Assembly (NCBI RefSeq): GCF_002204745.1
Contig: NZ_NIRR01000035.1
Span: forward strand, 1-41,185
Direction: 5' to 3'
DNA: 41,185 bases
DNA from: Hymenobacter amundsenii
Lineage (GTDB): Bacteria; Bacteroidota; Bacteroidia; Cytophagales; Hymenobacteraceae
Under the pieces are notes generated by a model. It did no database searches and was not told the origin of the DNA. It was given only the letters and a program-made list of their open reading frames with translations. This document shows positions 1 through 7,442 of this stretch, piece by piece (position 1 is the stretch's first letter; each line of letters opens with the position of its first letter). Both the position numbers and the translations under genes were made by a program.

Positions 1-132
1 GGTTGTCGAACCGCCCCGCCCCGAGCACCAGGCTGGGCGGGGCCACCGGCCAGTCGTTCCACTACATCACGTCGTGGGCGAAGGGCCAGGCAGCTTTGTC
101 CGGCTCCGCCTTCGCTCAGAATGACGTTCTTT

Positions 133-167
133 CTCACTACTCACTACTCACTACTCACTACTCACTA
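133..167. repeat. 7-bp tandem repeat (CTCACTA x5)
   Basis: Five perfect copies of CTCACTA, followed by degenerate CTCATCA/CCTCACTA units up to about 190. The array lies directly between a repeat fragment (103-132) and the CoA-transferase start codon. An in-frame ATG at 121 would translate through it into a low-complexity leader, which is why the later ATG at 193 is preferred. Confidence 0.9.
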
Positions 168-192
168 CTCATCACCTCACTACTCCCTGCTC

Positions 193-1317
193 ATGTCCGA
201 ACTTCCCCTCCATGGCCTGCGGGTGCTGGAACTGGCCTCCGTGCTGGCCGGCCCCCAGGTGGGCCAGTTTCTGGCCGAACTCGGGGCTGAGGTGCTCAAA
301 ATAGAGCCCCCATCCGGCGACGTGACCCGCACCTGGCGCACCGCGGCCGAAGACCCCGCCGCGCCTGTTACGGCCTATTTCAGCAGCGCCAACTGGGGCA
401 AAACCAGCCGCGTGCTCGACCTCACCACCGAAGCCGGCCAAATCGAACTGCACGCGCTAGCTGCCACAACCGATATCGTGCTGGCCTCCTACAAACCCGG
501 CGACGCCGAGAAGCTGGGGGCCGATTACCCTACGCTGGCGGCCCATAACCCCCGCCTGCTCTACGGCTCCATTACGGGCTACGGTCCGGCCAGCGCCCGC
601 GCCGGCTACGATGCCGTGCTCCAGGCCGAAACCGGCTTCATGCACCTCAATGCCGCCGGCCCCGGCCAGCCGTCCCAGAAAATGCCGGTAGCCCTACTCG
701 ACATCCTGACGGCCCACCAGCTCAAGGAGGCTCTGCTGCTGGCCCTCTACCAGCGCGAGCGAACCGGCCGCGGCGCCCTGCTCGAAGTTTCGCTCCACGA
801 CAGCGCCCTGGCCTCACTGGCCAACCAGGCCGCCAGCTACCTCGTCACGGGCCAGGAGCCCCGGCCGCTGGGCTCGGGCCACCCCAGCATTGTGCCCTAC
901 GGCACCGTGTACCAAGCCGCCGATGGTACGAGCCTGTTGCTGGCCGTGGGTTCCGATGGCCAGTTCCGCCAGCTCTGTGCCGTGCTCGACCGGCCCGCCT
1001 GGGCCACCGACGCCCGGTACGCCACCAACCCCGCCCGGGTGGCCCACCGCCAGGAACTGGAAGACCAATTGCGCGTCCGCCTGGCCGAACTCGACGGCCC
1101 GGCGCTGCTGCACGAGCTGGCGCAACGGGCCGTGCCGGCCGGCGCCGTGCGTTCGGTAGGGGAGGCCCTGGCCCAGCCGGCTGCCCAGCCCATGCTGCTA
1201 CCGCCCACACCTACGTTTCCTCATTCCGGCCTGCGTACGGTGGCTTTCCGCAGCACTACCTGGCCCGTGGCAGCTAGCTTAGCCGGTCCGCCCGCGTTGG
1301 GCAAGGTGAAGGAGTGA
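193..1317 (+). CDS. Class III CoA-transferase (CaiB/BaiF family)
   Basis: Predicted cytosolic CoA-transferase of family III, which moves CoA between carboxylic acids; the substrate cannot be read from the sequence. The 374-residue product begins with the family signature LPLHGLRVLELASVLAGP, followed by a GAEVLKIEPPSGD segment (about residues 31-43). The likely catalytic aspartate is Asp170 in a VALLDILTAHQ context, at almost the same number as the catalytic Asp169 of formyl-CoA transferase. The helix with RERTGRG and EVSL follows, as expected. The ATG at 193 is chosen because an upstream in-frame ATG at 121 adds only residues encoded by a CTCACTA tandem repeat. No other fatty-acid or carnitine gene is adjacent, so the pathway is unknown. 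A weak -7-like CAGCTTTG lies at 91-98. Confidence 0.88.
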   Translation: MSELPLHGLRVLELASVLAGPQVGQFLAELGAEVLKIEPPSGDVTRTWRTAAEDPAAPVTAYFSSANWGKTSRVLDLTTEAGQIELHALAATTDIVLASYKPGDAEKLGADYPTLAAHNPRLLYGSITGYGPASARAGYDAVLQAETGFMHLNAAGPGQPSQKMPVALLDILTAHQLKEALLLALYQRERTGRGALLEVSLHDSALASLANQAASYLVTGQEPRPLGSGHPSIVPYGTVYQAADGTSLLLAVGSDGQFRQLCAVLDRPAWATDARYATNPARVAHRQELEDQLRVRLAELDGPALLHELAQRAVPAGAVRSVGEALAQPAAQPMLLPPTPTFPHSGLRTVAFRSTTWPVAASLAGPPALGKVKE

Positions 1318-1463
1318 GCTGGTGAAGAACTGGCTGGCTCTTTCCAGCACCCGTATCGTTTCTCACCACTCACAAAACTTCTGGCCCGCTACCTTGCGTA
1401 GATAAGGACCCACCTTCTTCCTATCCCGCGCTTCCCCGAATCGCACCAGCCCCATGCTTCTTT

Positions 1464-2315
1464 ATGGACGACGAAACGCCCCATACTACTATTACCAGCC
1501 CTTCGCCCGACTCCGAAACCGACGTGCACCCAACAGGGGTAAAATCGATTGATGTCAACCAGACGGGTACGCCCAACTCCGACGGCGATGCGCCTAATGC
1601 CCCCGGCGACCCGGCCGCTTCGCCCGCCGACCGCCTCAACCAGATTTTTGAAGGACTCAAACAAAAGTCGTCGGCCAAGCAGGCTATTTACCGCCAGACA
1701 CTGCTCACCTTCGATATGCTGCGGCAGGTGTCGCAGGAGTTGGTGGTGGAGCTGAGTCGCCGGGTTTCGTCGGTCGATTCGTCGGTCGTGATTGAGTACC
1801 GGCCCATCAACGAAATGGAGTTCCACATCCGTTTCAGCGGCGACTTGCTGGTGTTCGTGCTACACTCCAACATTGTCACGTTTCCCGACGACTACGGCCC
1901 CATGCCCACCAAATACGTAGAATCGGACTTCCGGCGGCGGTTTTTTGGTCACATCATGGCCTACAACTTCATGGCCGACAGCATCAAGTACCAGCGCCTC
2001 AACGACCCCGGCTACCTAGTGGGCCGGCTGCTCATCAACATCGACCAGCACTATTTCCTTGAAGGCGTGCAGCAGCTCGAACTGCCCGACAACGACATGT
2101 CGGACACGCCCGTGACTGAAGACGCGCTGCGCGTGTTCGTGGAAAGTGCCATGATTGCGGCTGTCAATAATGACTTGGTGGCCCCGCCCATGACCGACAT
2201 CCAGAAAATCACCGTCAAGCAGAAGCTCGAAAACCAGCAGGTCAGCCGCGGCAGCAAAGTCGGCTTCAGCTTTTCGCGCCAAGATGCCGCACTCGTCCGC
2301 GGCATGAATGAGTAA
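1464..2315 (+). CDS. Conserved hypothetical protein with disordered N-terminus
   Basis: I do not recognise a named family. The 283-residue product starts with about 55 residues rich in Pro, Ser, Thr and Asp that look disordered. A globular alpha/beta region follows from about residue 56, beginning with a charged helix (DRLNQIFEGLKQKSSAKQ). No signal peptide or membrane segment is visible, so it is probably cytoplasmic. There are no obvious catalytic motifs. It is transcribed alone and runs convergently towards trpS, with a long hairpin (2328-2378) in the gap. A weak TACCTTGC element (1390-1397) lies about 70 bases upstream of the ATG. Codon use matches its neighbours. That the gene is real is well supported by length and composition; its function is unknown. 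Confidence 0.75.
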   Translation: MDDETPHTTITSPSPDSETDVHPTGVKSIDVNQTGTPNSDGDAPNAPGDPAASPADRLNQIFEGLKQKSSAKQAIYRQTLLTFDMLRQVSQELVVELSRRVSSVDSSVVIEYRPINEMEFHIRFSGDLLVFVLHSNIVTFPDDYGPMPTKYVESDFRRRFFGHIMAYNFMADSIKYQRLNDPGYLVGRLLINIDQHYFLEGVQQLELPDNDMSDTPVTEDALRVFVESAMIAAVNNDLVAPPMTDIQKITVKQKLENQQVSRGSKVGFSFSRQDAALVRGMNE

Positions 2316-2327
2316 GGGCCGAATCCG

Positions 2328-2378
2328 GTAAATGGTAACGTCATTCAGAGCGCAGCGAAGAATGACGTTACCATTTAC
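2328..2378. terminator. Perfect 19-bp inverted repeat between convergent genes
   Basis: Arms 2328-2346 and 2360-2378 are perfectly complementary (19 bp), with a 13-base loop. The element lies between the stop of the gene ending at 2315 and the stop of trpS at 2381, so it can act as a bidirectional terminator. The arm contains AACGTCATTC, the core of a repeat family seen at several other places in this window. Confidence 0.8.
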
Positions 2379-2380
2379 CG

Positions 2381-3358
2381 CTACCGCCGCAGGTAGCCCA
2401 CTTTCTCGCGGACTTTATTGAGCACTTCGGAGCCGTAGGCCTGGGCTTTGCGGGCGCCTTCGGCCAGCTGGCGGTCCAGTTCCGGCAGGTTCTGCATGTA
2501 GAAGGCGAATTGCTCGCGCTCCAGGGCGAACCGGGTACGGATGGCCTCGAACAGGGCCTGCTTGGCGTGGCCATAACCGTAGCCTCCGTTCAGGTAGTGC
2601 TGGCGCATTTCTGCCACCTGAGCAGGCTCGGCTACCAGCGAGAACAGCTTGAAGGTGGTATCGGTATCGGGGTTTTTGGGCGCTTCGAGGGGCGTGCTGT
2701 CCGAAACGATTGTTTTGATGGTTTTGAGCAGGGCCTTGTCGTCGACGAAAATATCGATGGTGTTGCCGTAGCTCTTACTCATCTTCTGGCCATCGACGCC
2801 GGGCACGAGCATCACCTGCTCATCGACGCGGGGCTTGGGCAGCACGAAAGTCTCGCCGTAGCGGCTGTTGAAGGCGCTGGCAATGTCGCGCGTGATTTCG
2901 AGGTGTTGCACCTGGTCTTTACCCACGGGCACCGAGTCGGCGTCGTAGAGCAGGATGTCGGCGGCCATGAGGACGGGGTAGGTGAACAGGCCCGCATTCA
3001 CGTCGGAAAGCCGGTCGCTCTTGTCCTTGAAGCTGTGCGCGTTGGCTAGCATCGGGAACGGCGTGAAACACGACAGGTACCAGGCCAGCTCCGTCACCTG
3101 GGGCACATCGGACTGCCGGTAGAACAGGTTTTTGTCGGTATCAAACCCGCAGGCCAGCCAGGAAGCGGCCACGGCGTAGGTATTCTGGCGTAGCAGCTCG
3201 GCGTCGCGCACGGTCGTGAGCGAGTGCAGGTCGGCAATGAAGAGCAGCGACTGGTTCTGCGGACTTTTCGACAACTCGATGGCGGGCAGAATCGCGCCGA
3301 GCAGGTTGCCCAAATGGGGCCGGCCGGTGCTTTGGATACCGGTAAGGATGCGGGACAT
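2381..3358 (-). CDS. trpS: Tryptophanyl-tRNA synthetase
   Basis: Class I aminoacyl-tRNA synthetase that charges tRNA-Trp in the cytoplasm. The 325-residue length is normal for bacterial TrpRS. The HIGH-equivalent motif is TGRPHLGN near the N-terminus (about residues 10-17) and the KMSKS loop is GQKMSKSYGN (about residues 190-199). LFIADLHSLT and the MAADILLYDADSVPVGKDQ segment are typical TrpRS blocks. The ATG at 3358 is preferred over an upstream in-frame ATG at 3424, because the family begins MSRILTGIQSTG and the extra 22 residues overlap the preceding gene. It follows that gene with a 10-base gap, so the two are probably co-transcribed. Confidence 0.96.
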   Translation of the reverse strand: MSRILTGIQSTGRPHLGNLLGAILPAIELSKSPQNQSLLFIADLHSLTTVRDAELLRQNTYAVAASWLACGFDTDKNLFYRQSDVPQVTELAWYLSCFTPFPMLANAHSFKDKSDRLSDVNAGLFTYPVLMAADILLYDADSVPVGKDQVQHLEITRDIASAFNSRYGETFVLPKPRVDEQVMLVPGVDGQKMSKSYGNTIDIFVDDKALLKTIKTIVSDSTPLEAPKNPDTDTTFKLFSLVAEPAQVAEMRQHYLNGGYGYGHAKQALFEAIRTRFALEREQFAFYMQNLPELDRQLAEGARKAQAYGSEVLNKVREKVGYLRR

Positions 3359-3368
3359 GGTGGGGTGT

Positions 3369-4016
3369 TTAGTACGGTTCGCGGGTGGGCGGCTGGGGCA
3401 ATGAGCCAGTAAAGGGCTGGCCACTGTTCAGGGCCCGAATGAACGGAACGAGATTGTCGAGCGTAATCTTGCGGTCGGCGAGCAGCTTCTGCAAGTCGGG
3501 GCGGGAGCTGATGAAGGGAGCCAGGGTTTGCCGAAAGTACTTGCCAGCCCCGCTCAGCCGGTTCGCCTCTACGGGCGTGGGCTCTTCATCGTTGGGGCGC
3601 TGGAGCAAGTAGAGCGTTTGCCAGTACGAGCTGCCGACGCTCATCGTGTTGCCAACTGGCGGATTAGTCAGGTAGTATTTATACTCGTAGAGCTTCACTT
3701 GGCCACTATCGAGTAGCTGGGCGAACCCACGGGCTACTTCGGTACCGCCCAAGCCTTTACTGATGAAAAAGCCGCCCACAGGAACAAATCTGCGGTTGGC
3801 CACCTGAAAGAAAAGGACATCCTGAAGGTCCAGCTTTTCTTTCTTGGTGTTTTCGCCCCGGACAAGCAGCGTGTTTTCGTCGCGGAGCTTGATTTCGGCA
3901 GGATACCGCGTACTGTGGTTGTCTACCAGCACGTAGTACCCTGCTTCAAAAGAGCTAAACTGCGCAAACCCAAGCTGGGAAAGTAGGAGTAGGGGAAATA
4001 GCAGTAGAAGGCGCAT
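3369..4016 (-). CDS. Secreted hypothetical protein
   Basis: Unrecognised 215-residue exported protein. An N-terminal signal peptide (MRLLLLFPLLLLSQLGFAQ, cleavage expected after AQ near residue 19) points to the periplasm or outer membrane. The mature part starts as beta-rich sequence (FEAGYYVLVDNHSTRYPAEIKLRD, about residues 23-47), in the style of Bacteroidota proteins that read a stored parameter or process a cell-surface peptide. A helical tail with a Pro-rich end follows. There is no Cys for lipidation. It lies 10 bases upstream of trpS on the same strand, and its ATG is only 28 bases below the stop of the transporter gene, so the three may share a transcript. No function can be assigned. 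Confidence 0.75.
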   Translation of the reverse strand: MRLLLLFPLLLLSQLGFAQFSSFEAGYYVLVDNHSTRYPAEIKLRDENTLLVRGENTKKEKLDLQDVLFFQVANRRFVPVGGFFISKGLGGTEVARGFAQLLDSGQVKLYEYKYYLTNPPVGNTMSVGSSYWQTLYLLQRPNDEEPTPVEANRLSGAGKYFRQTLAPFISSRPDLQKLLADRKITLDNLVPFIRALNSGQPFTGSLPQPPTREPY

Positions 4017-4044
4017 AATAAGAACTACAGAATAAGGGGGCTAG

Positions 4045-4797
4045 TTAAACGGCGGCGTCGGCGTCAGCCTGCTCCTGCAACACCTCGGATTCCTCCTTGC
4101 CTAAATACCGGTCGATGAGGTAGTGGGCGAGGTAGAGCAGGGGCGTGAGCAGAATAGCCGCCGCGAATTTATACCAGTAATTGGTGTTGGCCACGCTCAG
4201 TACCTGCTCCAGCGTCCAGTTGCCGAACACGTAGAAGGCCACGAACAGCACCACCACCGAATCGACGAGTTGGGAAATGAGGGTGGAGCCGGTGGCCCGC
4301 AGCCAGATGTAGCGCCCGCCCGCCACGCGCCGAAACCACTGAAACACGCTGGCATCGAGCACCTGCCCGATAATAAAGGCCGTAACCGAGCCGATAATAA
4401 TGCCCAGGCCCTGCCGGAAGATGCTCTGGTAGGCGAACTCAATGTTAAATGGCCGGCCTTGGTCGTCCTGGCTATTGACGTCGAGCCAAAACTGCGCCGG
4501 CGGTAGGCGGGTGGTGGCCAGAATCACGAGGAAGGCGTACAGAATCAGGCCCACCGTCAGGAAGCTCACTTTCAGCACGCCCGCCCGCCCAAAGTACTCA
4601 TTGATGATGTCGGTGGTGATAAACACCACGGGCCAGATGATGACGCCCGCCGTGAGGTTACCGGGCAACCCAAGCAAGGCCTGCACCGAGAAAATCTTCA
4701 CCCCAATAATTTCGGCCAACAGCGCATTGACCACGAAAATGCCGCTGAGCACGAGGTAGAGCTGCTGCTTTTTATGGGCGAAAGTATTGGCGGGCAT
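4045..4797 (-). CDS. yhhQ: YhhQ/VUT-type queuosine-precursor transporter
   Basis: Inner-membrane transporter of the YhhQ (VUT, formerly DUF165) family, known to import queuosine precursors such as preQ0/preQ1 for tRNA modification. The 250-residue protein has about six hydrophobic segments. It shows the family blocks NALLAEIIGVKIF (about residues 24-36), FITTDIINEYFG (about 59-70) and the later ATGSTLISQLVDSVVVLFVAFY (about 168-189). The C-terminus is an acidic tail (EESEVLQEQADADAAV). No queuosine biosynthesis genes are present in the window. Its start codon sits just below a palindromic repeat (4844-4931), so it probably has its own transcription start. Family assignment is strong; the exact substrate in this organism is inferred. 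Confidence 0.9.
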   Translation of the reverse strand: MPANTFAHKKQQLYLVLSGIFVVNALLAEIIGVKIFSVQALLGLPGNLTAGVIIWPVVFITTDIINEYFGRAGVLKVSFLTVGLILYAFLVILATTRLPPAQFWLDVNSQDDQGRPFNIEFAYQSIFRQGLGIIIGSVTAFIIGQVLDASVFQWFRRVAGGRYIWLRATGSTLISQLVDSVVVLFVAFYVFGNWTLEQVLSVANTNYWYKFAAAILLTPLLYLAHYLIDRYLGKEESEVLQEQADADAAV

Positions 4798-4843
4798 AAG
4801 GAGGGGAGAGGGGAATGAGGCCCGGCAGAAGGAGCCACGAACT

Positions 4844-4931
4844 TGTAGCGCGAAGCTCCAGCTTCGCGTATTGCTGCTGACTTCTAAACGATTTCGTTAA
4901 ACGATGCGCGAAGCTGGAGCTTCGCGCTACA
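4844..4931. repeat. Nested palindromic repeat (family B)
   Basis: Arms 4844-4868 and 4907-4931 are perfect 25-bp reverse complements. Each arm is itself nearly palindromic (CGCGAAGCT, two bases, AGCTTCGCG), so the element can form either one long hairpin or two short ones. The centre holds a further small palindrome (AACGATTTCGTT). It lies between the codirectional rnz and yhhQ genes. It could terminate or attenuate transcription, or be a mobile palindromic repeat. Confidence 0.85.
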
Positions 4932-4968
4932 GCCGTTCTGCATAGGTGCTGCGCGTGTACCGCAAACC

Positions 4969-5886
4969 CTATTCCGCTACCGAGAACGTGAGGCCTTCCA
5001 CAGCCAGGCTGGTCCACGGAAACTGGGCCTGGGCTTCGGTCAGCAGGGGCTGCAAGTCGCGGTAGCGGCTGGAGAAGTGGCCGATGAGCAGTTGCTGCAC
5101 CTCGGCCCGGCGGGCCAGCAAACCGGCCTGACGGGCCGTGCTGTGGTGGGTAACGGCGGCCCGCTCGCGCATGTCGTCCAGGAACGTGGCCTCATGGTAG
5201 AGCAAATCCACACCCTGCACCAGGTTAGCCAGCGTTTCGGTGTAGAGCGTGTCGGAGCAGAAGGCGTAGCTGCGGGCCCGTTTGGGCTCGGCCGTAACGG
5301 CGGCGTTGCGCACGAGCACCTGGCCCGCTTCATCCAGCAGGTCTTCGCCCTGGGTGAGGGCTGTGAGTTGGGCGGGCACAAGGCCGTCGGGCAGCTGGTC
5401 GGCGAGCAGGCGGCGGCGCTTGGGCTTTTCGCGGAACAGGTAGCCGCAACAGGGCACCCGGTGGCGCATGGGCAACGAATGCACCGTCAGGTTCTTGTCC
5501 TCAAAAATCAGCTGGTGGGCCGTGGTATCGACGGCCGTAAACTCCAGGGCAAAGTTGAGCTGGGAATGGGAGTGGCGCATCTGGGTGGTCAGGACCTCGT
5601 CGAGGCCGGCGGGCCCGAACAGGCGCAGCGGCTCGGTGCGGCCGGTCAGGTTCATGGTGCCCAGCAACCCGAAAAGCCCGAAGAAATGGTCGCCGTGCAG
5701 GTGGCTGATAAAAATGGTCTGGAGCCGCTGGGGCCGCAGCTTCTGGTCTAATAGCCGCCGTTGGGTACCCTCGCCGCAGTCGATGAGGTAGGGCGTGCCG
5801 TTCACGGTTAGCACCTGGGCCGTGTGGTGGCGGTCGAGAAACGGGGTGGCCGAAGCACTGCCCAGAATTTTCAGCTCAAACTCCAT
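4969..5886 (-). CDS. rnz: Ribonuclease Z (tRNA 3' endonuclease)
   Basis: Metallo-beta-lactamase-fold endonuclease that removes 3' trailers from tRNA precursors. The 305-residue protein has the zinc motif SHLHGDHFFGL (His62, His64, Asp66, His67) and an N-terminal LGSASATPFLDRHHTAQ segment typical of RNase Z. Further ligands are in the LYHEATFLDD block and the GHFSSRYRDL block near the C-terminus, the latter a signature of short-form RNase Z. The length is as expected for the short form. The start ATG (5886) directly follows a palindromic repeat that separates it from the STAS gene on the same strand. Confidence 0.95.
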   Translation of the reverse strand: MEFELKILGSASATPFLDRHHTAQVLTVNGTPYLIDCGEGTQRRLLDQKLRPQRLQTIFISHLHGDHFFGLFGLLGTMNLTGRTEPLRLFGPAGLDEVLTTQMRHSHSQLNFALEFTAVDTTAHQLIFEDKNLTVHSLPMRHRVPCCGYLFREKPKRRRLLADQLPDGLVPAQLTALTQGEDLLDEAGQVLVRNAAVTAEPKRARSYAFCSDTLYTETLANLVQGVDLLYHEATFLDDMRERAAVTHHSTARQAGLLARRAEVQQLLIGHFSSRYRDLQPLLTEAQAQFPWTSLAVEGLTFSVAE

Positions 5887-5897
5887 AAAAAGCGGTA

Positions 5898-5975
5898 AGC
5901 CTCAAGCTATAAGCTGCAAGCCGCAAACTGAGGTCTGAACGTCAGCTTGCGGCTTGCAACTTTTAGCTTGAGGCT
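5898..5975. repeat. Palindromic repeat (family C)
   Basis: Arms 5898-5926 and 5947-5975 pair over 29 bp with two mismatches. The arm reads as repeated AAGCT/GCAAGC units (AGCCTCAAGCT, GCTGCAAGCCGCAA). A related element with the same AAGCTGCAAGC vocabulary lies at 9366-9452. Here it fills the gap between the stop of the STAS gene and the start of rnz, both on the minus strand. Confidence 0.85.
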
Positions 5976-5982
5976 AAAGAAA

Positions 5983-6357
5983 TTATTCTTTGCTGGTGAG
6001 GTCGCGCTCGATGGCGTGGAGGAAAATCCGGTCAATGCCTTCTTCAACGGTAGGCAGGATGTGAAGTACCGATTCGAGCTTGCTGATGGTGATGAGCTTC
6101 ATCACGTGGTCCTGTAAACCAGTCATCACCAGTAGGCCGCCGGTGGAGTTGCAGAGGCGGTTGGCAATCAGAATGGAGCTCAGGCCCGACGAGTCGGTGT
6201 ACTTTACATTGCTCAGGTCCAGAATCAAGTTGTTGATACCCTCGGCGTTGAGCTTCACGAATTCCGATTTCAGATCGGGCGCGACGGTAGTGTCGAGCTT
6301 TTTTTCGTCAATCGTGATTATCGTGTAGGTTTCTTTTTTATCGATGGAGTACTTCAT
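5983..6357 (-). CDS. STAS-domain protein (anti-anti-sigma factor-like)
   Basis: A 124-residue single STAS domain of the SpoIIAA/RsbV type. In characterised systems such proteins bind an anti-sigma kinase and are switched off by phosphorylation of a conserved serine. The matching motif here is LSNVKYTDSSGLSSILIANR, where the serine of the DSSGL turn (about residues 56-60) is the likely phosphosite. The N-terminal strands and the final helices are complete. No RsbW-like kinase, PP2C phosphatase or sigma factor gene is in the window, so the partner is elsewhere. It has its own -7 element (6390-6397) just downstream of a terminator for the preceding gene. It is less GC-rich than its neighbours (30 of 60 bases G/C at 6181-6240). 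Confidence 0.9.
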   Translation of the reverse strand: MKYSIDKKETYTIITIDEKKLDTTVAPDLKSEFVKLNAEGINNLILDLSNVKYTDSSGLSSILIANRLCNSTGGLLVMTGLQDHVMKLITISKLESVLHILPTVEEGIDRIFLHAIERDLTSKE

Positions 6358-6389
6358 ACCGCAGGTCGGTTCGGTGTTTATGGGAGTTG

Positions 6390-6397
6390 CGAAGGTA
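6390..6397 (-). promoter_or_regulatory. Bacteroidota -7 element upstream of the STAS gene
   Basis: On the minus strand this reads TACCTTCG, one mismatch from TAnnTTTG. It lies 32 bases upstream of the STAS ATG and a few bases after the poly-T of the upstream gene's terminator. No clear TTG was found at the -33 position. Confidence 0.5.
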
Positions 6398-6399
6398 AC

Positions 6400-6430
6400 A
6401 AAAAAAGCATTCGGGCGTGAAACCCGAATG
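6400..6430 (-). terminator. Rho-independent terminator of the DUF4198 gene
   Basis: On the minus strand a perfect 8-bp stem (CATTCGGG with CCCGAATG, 6408-6415 and 6423-6430, 7-base loop) is followed by C and then seven T residues. It lies about 30 bases after the stop codon of the DUF4198 gene and is the clearest intrinsic terminator in the window. Confidence 0.85.
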
Positions 6431-6459
6431 AAGAACCAGAAAAGGCCTGCTAGGATTCG

Positions 6460-7290
6460 CTACAGCCGGTTTCGGTCAGCTAACCCGAAAGTTAGCGTGC
6501 TCCAAGTACTCTGCCAGTCGGCTTCGGTGGTAGCCGAAGCGGCTTCCAGGCGCACGGCACTTATCAGGTATTCGCCGGGCGTGGGCAAATGTAACAGCAC
6601 GCGGCCATTTTGGTTACTGTAGAGCTTGGTGAGTAGCGCTGGCCCCCGGCTCCCATGTTGCCACAACCGCACCAACTGCCCCGCCACGGGCCGCCCAGTT
6701 ACCAGCACCCGCACCGTGAGGGCAGCCCCCGGGCTCAACCCGTAAGGGTTTTGCTCGGGCACCAACTCCAGGGCCAAACCCACCGGCCGGCCCCAGGTGC
6801 GGGCCGTGTCGGCGGCCGAATAATGACCCGCCTGCACCAGCGTTTTGGCGCAGCGCCGGTAGGTTTCGCGGCCGGGCTCGTTCGTCTGGCCCCGTTGCTC
6901 GCGTTGGGCCAGCGCGTAGTTGAAGCCCTCTTCGCGCAGGTAAGCCGTGAACTGCGCGCCGGGCAGCGTGGCCAGCACGTTGCCGGTTTCCAGCGTCACT
7001 AAATGGGTGCCGGGCTGGCGCAATGCTACGGTGCTTTGGATGGTATCGGTGGCCGGAGCGGCGTCCGTCAGCAAGTCGGTGGGCGGCTGGCCGGGGGCGT
7101 AGTGGCGGAACGCAGTGAGGCGGGCGTTCCGGCCGGGCCAGGCAGTGCCCGCGAAGTTGTCGCCCACCAGCCGCTGCAGGTGCACGGCCGCGCCAGGCTC
7201 TACCCAGAACCGCACCGGGGCCAGCCAGAACTCGCGGGCCAGCACCGTAGTGGTGGCCAGCAGCAGCAGGAACAGCAGGGCACGTTTCAT
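6460..7290 (-). CDS. DUF4198 family exported protein
   Basis: A 276-residue exported protein. The signal peptide is MKRALLFLLLLATTTVLA, followed by REFWLAPVRFWVEPG, a typical start of DUF4198 proteins, which are often annotated near metal uptake (NikM-like) or as periplasmic carriers. Two beta-sandwich regions are likely: about residues 20-130, and an Ig-like part from about 180 with the VRVLVTGRPVAGQLVRLW and NGRVLLHLPTPGEYLISAVRLE motifs. The ATG at 7290 is chosen because it starts at the signal peptide; an in-frame ATG at 7383 would add 31 non-hydrophobic residues and run into a palindrome. A strong intrinsic terminator follows the gene. The ligand is unknown, and no metal transporter gene is adjacent. 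Confidence 0.8.
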   Translation of the reverse strand: MKRALLFLLLLATTTVLAREFWLAPVRFWVEPGAAVHLQRLVGDNFAGTAWPGRNARLTAFRHYAPGQPPTDLLTDAAPATDTIQSTVALRQPGTHLVTLETGNVLATLPGAQFTAYLREEGFNYALAQREQRGQTNEPGRETYRRCAKTLVQAGHYSAADTARTWGRPVGLALELVPEQNPYGLSPGAALTVRVLVTGRPVAGQLVRLWQHGSRGPALLTKLYSNQNGRVLLHLPTPGEYLISAVRLEAASATTEADWQSTWSTLTFGLADRNRL

Positions 7291-7375
7291 GGGGTGGCGG
7301 GCGTTGCGGTGGGCATTATTGGGCGGGCAGTACAGTTCCGGATGGCCGGCTGCGCCGACTGCAAGTCCGTCTATC

Positions 7376-7415
7376 GGCGGCAAGTCGTACCGCTGCAGCG
7401 GTACGACTCGCCGCC
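7376..7415. repeat. Tight palindrome between glycogen synthase and DUF4198 gene
   Basis: A 6-bp outer stem (GGCGGC/GCCGCC), one mismatch, then a perfect 13-bp palindrome with no spacer (AGTCGTACCGCTG and its complement). It lies 27 bases downstream of the glycogen synthase stop on the minus strand. No T-run follows, so an operator, a Rho-dependent stop or a repeat element are all possible. Confidence 0.75.
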
Positions 7416-7442
7416 AAGCGCCCGCATACCTTTTCTCACTGC

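Noticed and set aside
133..190. Possible CRISPR array from the repeated CTCACTA units
   Set aside because: Units are 7 bp in direct tandem without spacers; no cas genes in the window.
3..290. 95-codon frame at the left edge
   Set aside because: Runs through the CTCACTA array and out of frame into the CoA-transferase gene; no protein-like sequence.
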